From Tetrahymena thermophila SB210 (taxonomy: Eukaryota; Ciliophora; Oligohymenophorea; Hymenostomatida; Tetrahymenidae): 64,000 bases of DNA. The DNA lies in assembly GCF_000189635.1 (NCBI RefSeq), contig NW_002476360.1:9887-73886 (forward strand), in the 5' to 3' direction. The notes under the pieces are model-generated. The model was given only the letters and a program-made list of their open reading frames with translations. It made no database searches and was not told where the DNA came from. Position 1 is the stretch's first letter, and the number at the start of each line of letters is the position of its first letter. This document shows, in pieces, positions 63,901 to 64,000 of the stretch. The translations under genes and the position numbers were made by a program.

Positions 63901-64000
63901 ATTAGGTTAAATTACATAAATAATTTAGCTATCGATAAGAATGAAATGATTCAGCTTGCGCAAGATACTATTCAAATTGAAAACGATGTAGATTTTTATA
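60944..64000 (+). CDS. Channel 6: six-TM K+ channel with CNBD-like domain and zinc knuckle (3' end outside window)
   Basis: A close paralog of channels 3 and 4. The codon aligned with their start is GTG (60920-60922); the next in-frame ATG is 60944-60946, chosen here as the start, eight codons shorter. The protein has the Q-rich N-terminus, S1 (LHLWVICLELIVLITLTAQ), weakly charged S4 (LLKIYQIQNSIVKVDTKF) and pore MVTVGYGDITP near 62610. The CNBD contains FGINEFFTGECRNLEAKSLT with Lys for the cassette Arg (63360-63362), followed by a CCHC knuckle at 63709-63750. Introns: about 62429-62490, 62771-62856, 63249-63297 and 63443-63648. The reading frame is open to the window edge, so it looks functional. 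Confidence 0.87.
63709..63750 (+). other. Zinc knuckle motif in channel 6
   Basis: CFFCNKFSHRYDQC, with C-x2-C-x4-H-x4-C spacing, as in channel 3. Confidence 0.8.

Larger units (their letters stand above)
41726..64000 (+). repeat. Tandem K+ channel block built from a two-gene unit
   Basis: Repeat 1 is channel 2 plus channel 3. Repeat 2 is a ~90-bp channel 2-type relic plus channel 4. Repeat 3 is a ~1.2-kb channel 2-type pseudogene plus channel 6. The shared spacer and 3' flank sequence in each repeat supports duplication of a pair rather than of single genes. Confidence 0.75.

Noticed and set aside
1-64000. Paramecium origin
   Set aside because: Same TAA/TAG code, but introns here are 50-600 bp, whereas Paramecium introns are about 20-30 bp, and the spacers are far longer.
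1-64000. CRISPR array, rRNA, tRNA genes, telomere or viral element
   Set aside because: No regular short repeats with spacers, no recognisable tRNA arms or rRNA segments, no GGGGTT telomere runs, and no capsid, polymerase or LTR features were seen.

Overview
The window looks like ciliate macronuclear DNA, most likely Tetrahymena (T. thermophila or a close relative). It is extremely AT-rich. Every long reading frame is closed only by TGA, while TAA and TAG fall at many in-frame positions and read as glutamine. Introns are AT-rich GT..AG types of about 50 to 600 bp, too long for Paramecium. There is no telomere, rRNA, convincing tRNA or CRISPR array.

Left block (1 to about 15.3 kb): a head-to-tail array of five minus-strand, intronless genes of exactly 401 codons (the first cut by the window edge). 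All encode a DUF5077 + DUF3472 beta-rich protein usually seen in bacteria. The gene-plus-spacer units are about 3.0-3.5 kb and have two spacer types. At 15.4-15.85 kb there is a decayed coding patch that may be a DNA transposase relic.

Middle block (17.06-29.59 kb, + strand): one very large, multi-intron gene for an inositol-1,4,5-trisphosphate receptor-type intracellular Ca2+ release channel. It has an N-terminal beta-trefoil/MIR region, RIH helices, an RIH-associated domain, a C-terminal pore, and the CxxC...HxxxxH tail. A 2.4-kb spacer follows, with one GC-rich, hairpin-forming island at about 30.2 kb.

Right block (31.97-64.0 kb, + strand): six-transmembrane K+ channels with a cyclic-nucleotide-binding-like domain. 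Channel 1 (31.97-36.89 kb) is separated from the rest by a phenylalanine hydroxylase gene (38.82-40.91 kb). Channels 2, 3, 4 and 6 then lie in tandem from 41.7 kb to the window end. The tandem block appears to have grown from a two-gene unit (a 'channel 2-type' plus a 'channel 3-type'). In later repeats the channel 2-type member has decayed: an ~90-bp relic at 51.6 kb and a ~1.2-kb pseudogene at 58.3-59.5 kb. All intact channels carry a CCHC zinc knuckle just after the CNBD and a conserved C-terminal FxxYxPxxN-like motif.

Functionally, the window combines a Ca2+ store-release channel, a set of plasma-membrane-type K+ channels and an amino-acid hydroxylase. Nothing shows that these neighbours are co-regulated. 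Gene models with introns were built by eye from conserved protein motifs; outer ends are more certain than individual splice sites.
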